DNA of 64,000 nucleotides. Source: Phyllostachys edulis. Its lineage: Eukaryota > Streptophyta > Magnoliopsida > Poales > Poaceae. The translations under genes were made by a program, and so were the position numbers. This document shows positions 63,357 through 64,000 of this stretch, one piece after another. The DNA lies in assembly GCA_036346405.1 (NCBI GenBank), contig CM070567.1:44124633-44188632 (forward strand). Reading direction: 5' to 3'. The notes under the pieces are model-generated. The model was not told where the DNA came from, made no database searches, and saw nothing but the letters and a program-made list of their open reading frames with translations. How positions within the stretch are numbered: position 1 is the stretch's first letter; every line of letters begins with the position of its first letter.

Positions 63357-64000
63357 TAGTCTTTTGGAGAAGCGGTCGGGTGGCAGTGACCACCGAAACT
63401 AATCGTCAATGAGTTTAGGGACGGAGGATTGGCTAGGCCAACTTGGGCCTTGGCTCCTCTAGCATTTCAGGAAAAAAATATCAATAGCATATATGCAGTC
63501 CATAACCTAACCAATTTGGTTAGGTCAGGTCCATCTAGAAGTCTCACTTTTGATGCTTGCTACTAGTTACGATACTACTCAGCGAGACAGCAACTTCAAT
63601 CGTGCGGCGGTAGGCAGCAATGAAGCACAAAAGTAGCAGATGAGGCTCTGGCCACTGATGCGTCGTGGGCTTGCCACGACTGGGCCTAGCGCCAACAACA
63701 GATGTGCAACCGACGGTCGAAAAGCTAAGTCTGTGCGCCGCGCAGGGTGTGTAGCCAGTAGTGAGTAGTGTGCTTTTGAATCTTATTGAAGCTATCTTGT
63801 CTTGGTTGATTGACTTGATTTTTCCTACAATTATGAGTCCTACTGGTGGTAATTTACTTTGATCTTTGCCCCCTTCCCCCCTGAGATTTTGCTCAAGCTC
63901 CGTTCAATGAATCAGTTAACTGCATTTCCAAATAGAACATGATTAACTCGCAACCAATAATCAAATGGCATCTCTCTACCTAGCAAAATTTAAAAAGAAA
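63357..64000. other. Right flank without recognisable feature
   Basis: Mixed composition, no long or family-like frame, no repeat shared with the rest of the window that I can see. Confidence 0.6.

Noticed and set aside
1..64000. tRNA, rRNA or organellar DNA
   Set aside because: No cloverleaf, rRNA core motif or plastid/mitochondrial gene was recognised on either strand.

Overview
The window is plant nuclear DNA, almost certainly from a grass. The evidence is very GC-rich 5' leader segments beside AT-rich spacers, Ty1/copia and Ty3/gypsy (chromovirus and Tat-like) LTR retrotransposons in nested stacks, a Stowaway-type MITE carrying the CTCCCTCCGT terminus, a Mutator-like element with a 9-bp target duplication, and broken calmodulin and ERV1 fragments. 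I found no intact host gene and no rRNA, tRNA or CRISPR array.

Layout. (1) 1-3095: AT-rich non-coding DNA with several local duplications. (2) About 3096-6554: a chromovirus-type LTR (LTR-E, + strand). (3) 6715-8130: minus-strand relics of calmodulin exon 2 and of ERV1 sulfhydryl oxidase exons 1-2. (4) 9036-9115: a Stowaway MITE. (5) 9274-36900: one Ty1/copia element (Cop1, target duplication ACTAC/ACTAG), cut in its pol gene by a Tat-like element (Tat1, 12196-32821, two 822-bp LTRs, GTGCG/GTGTG). Tat1 in turn holds a minus-strand LTR (LTR-S, 14630-17768), a solo copia LTR (Cop3, 18045-19369, CTAAC/CTAAC) and a complete chromovirus (Chr1, 20808-32550, GACGA/GACGC). (6) 36967-37364: a hAT-like MITE. 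(7) 37386-39005: a Mutator-like element with long terminal inverted repeats. (8) 39307-63351: a second copia element (Cop2, CTAGC/CTAGC) holding a stack: Cop2 contains solo LTR-B2 (42936-61210), which contains chromovirus Chr2 (43951-59907), whose 3' LTR contains solo LTR-D (50100-56915), which contains a truncated LTR-B1 element (from 51593). (9) 63357-64000: unassigned.

All element genes are broken. Chr1 is the youngest and best preserved: gag, zinc knuckle, protease, RT, RNase H, integrase and chromodomain are all recognisable and interrupted mainly by glutamine-type stop codons. Tat1 carries a minus-strand gene resembling the grass 'putative gypsy-type transposon' family, which can be followed across two later insertions.

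The strongest unexplained signal lies in the LTR leaders. In five related LTR families plus LTR-E I see the same architecture: a predicted intron, with a GC donor (AG|GCAAGT-like) where the donor is preserved, and a small hairpin 24-34 nt upstream of its AG acceptor. The hairpin arms co-vary between families. About 270-310 nt further upstream, four families share a ~75-bp block with covarying palindromes, and LTR-E has a degraded version. Separately, three families carry arrays of repeated short hairpins. These are inferences from reading the sequence; transcript data or covariance models would be needed to establish them.
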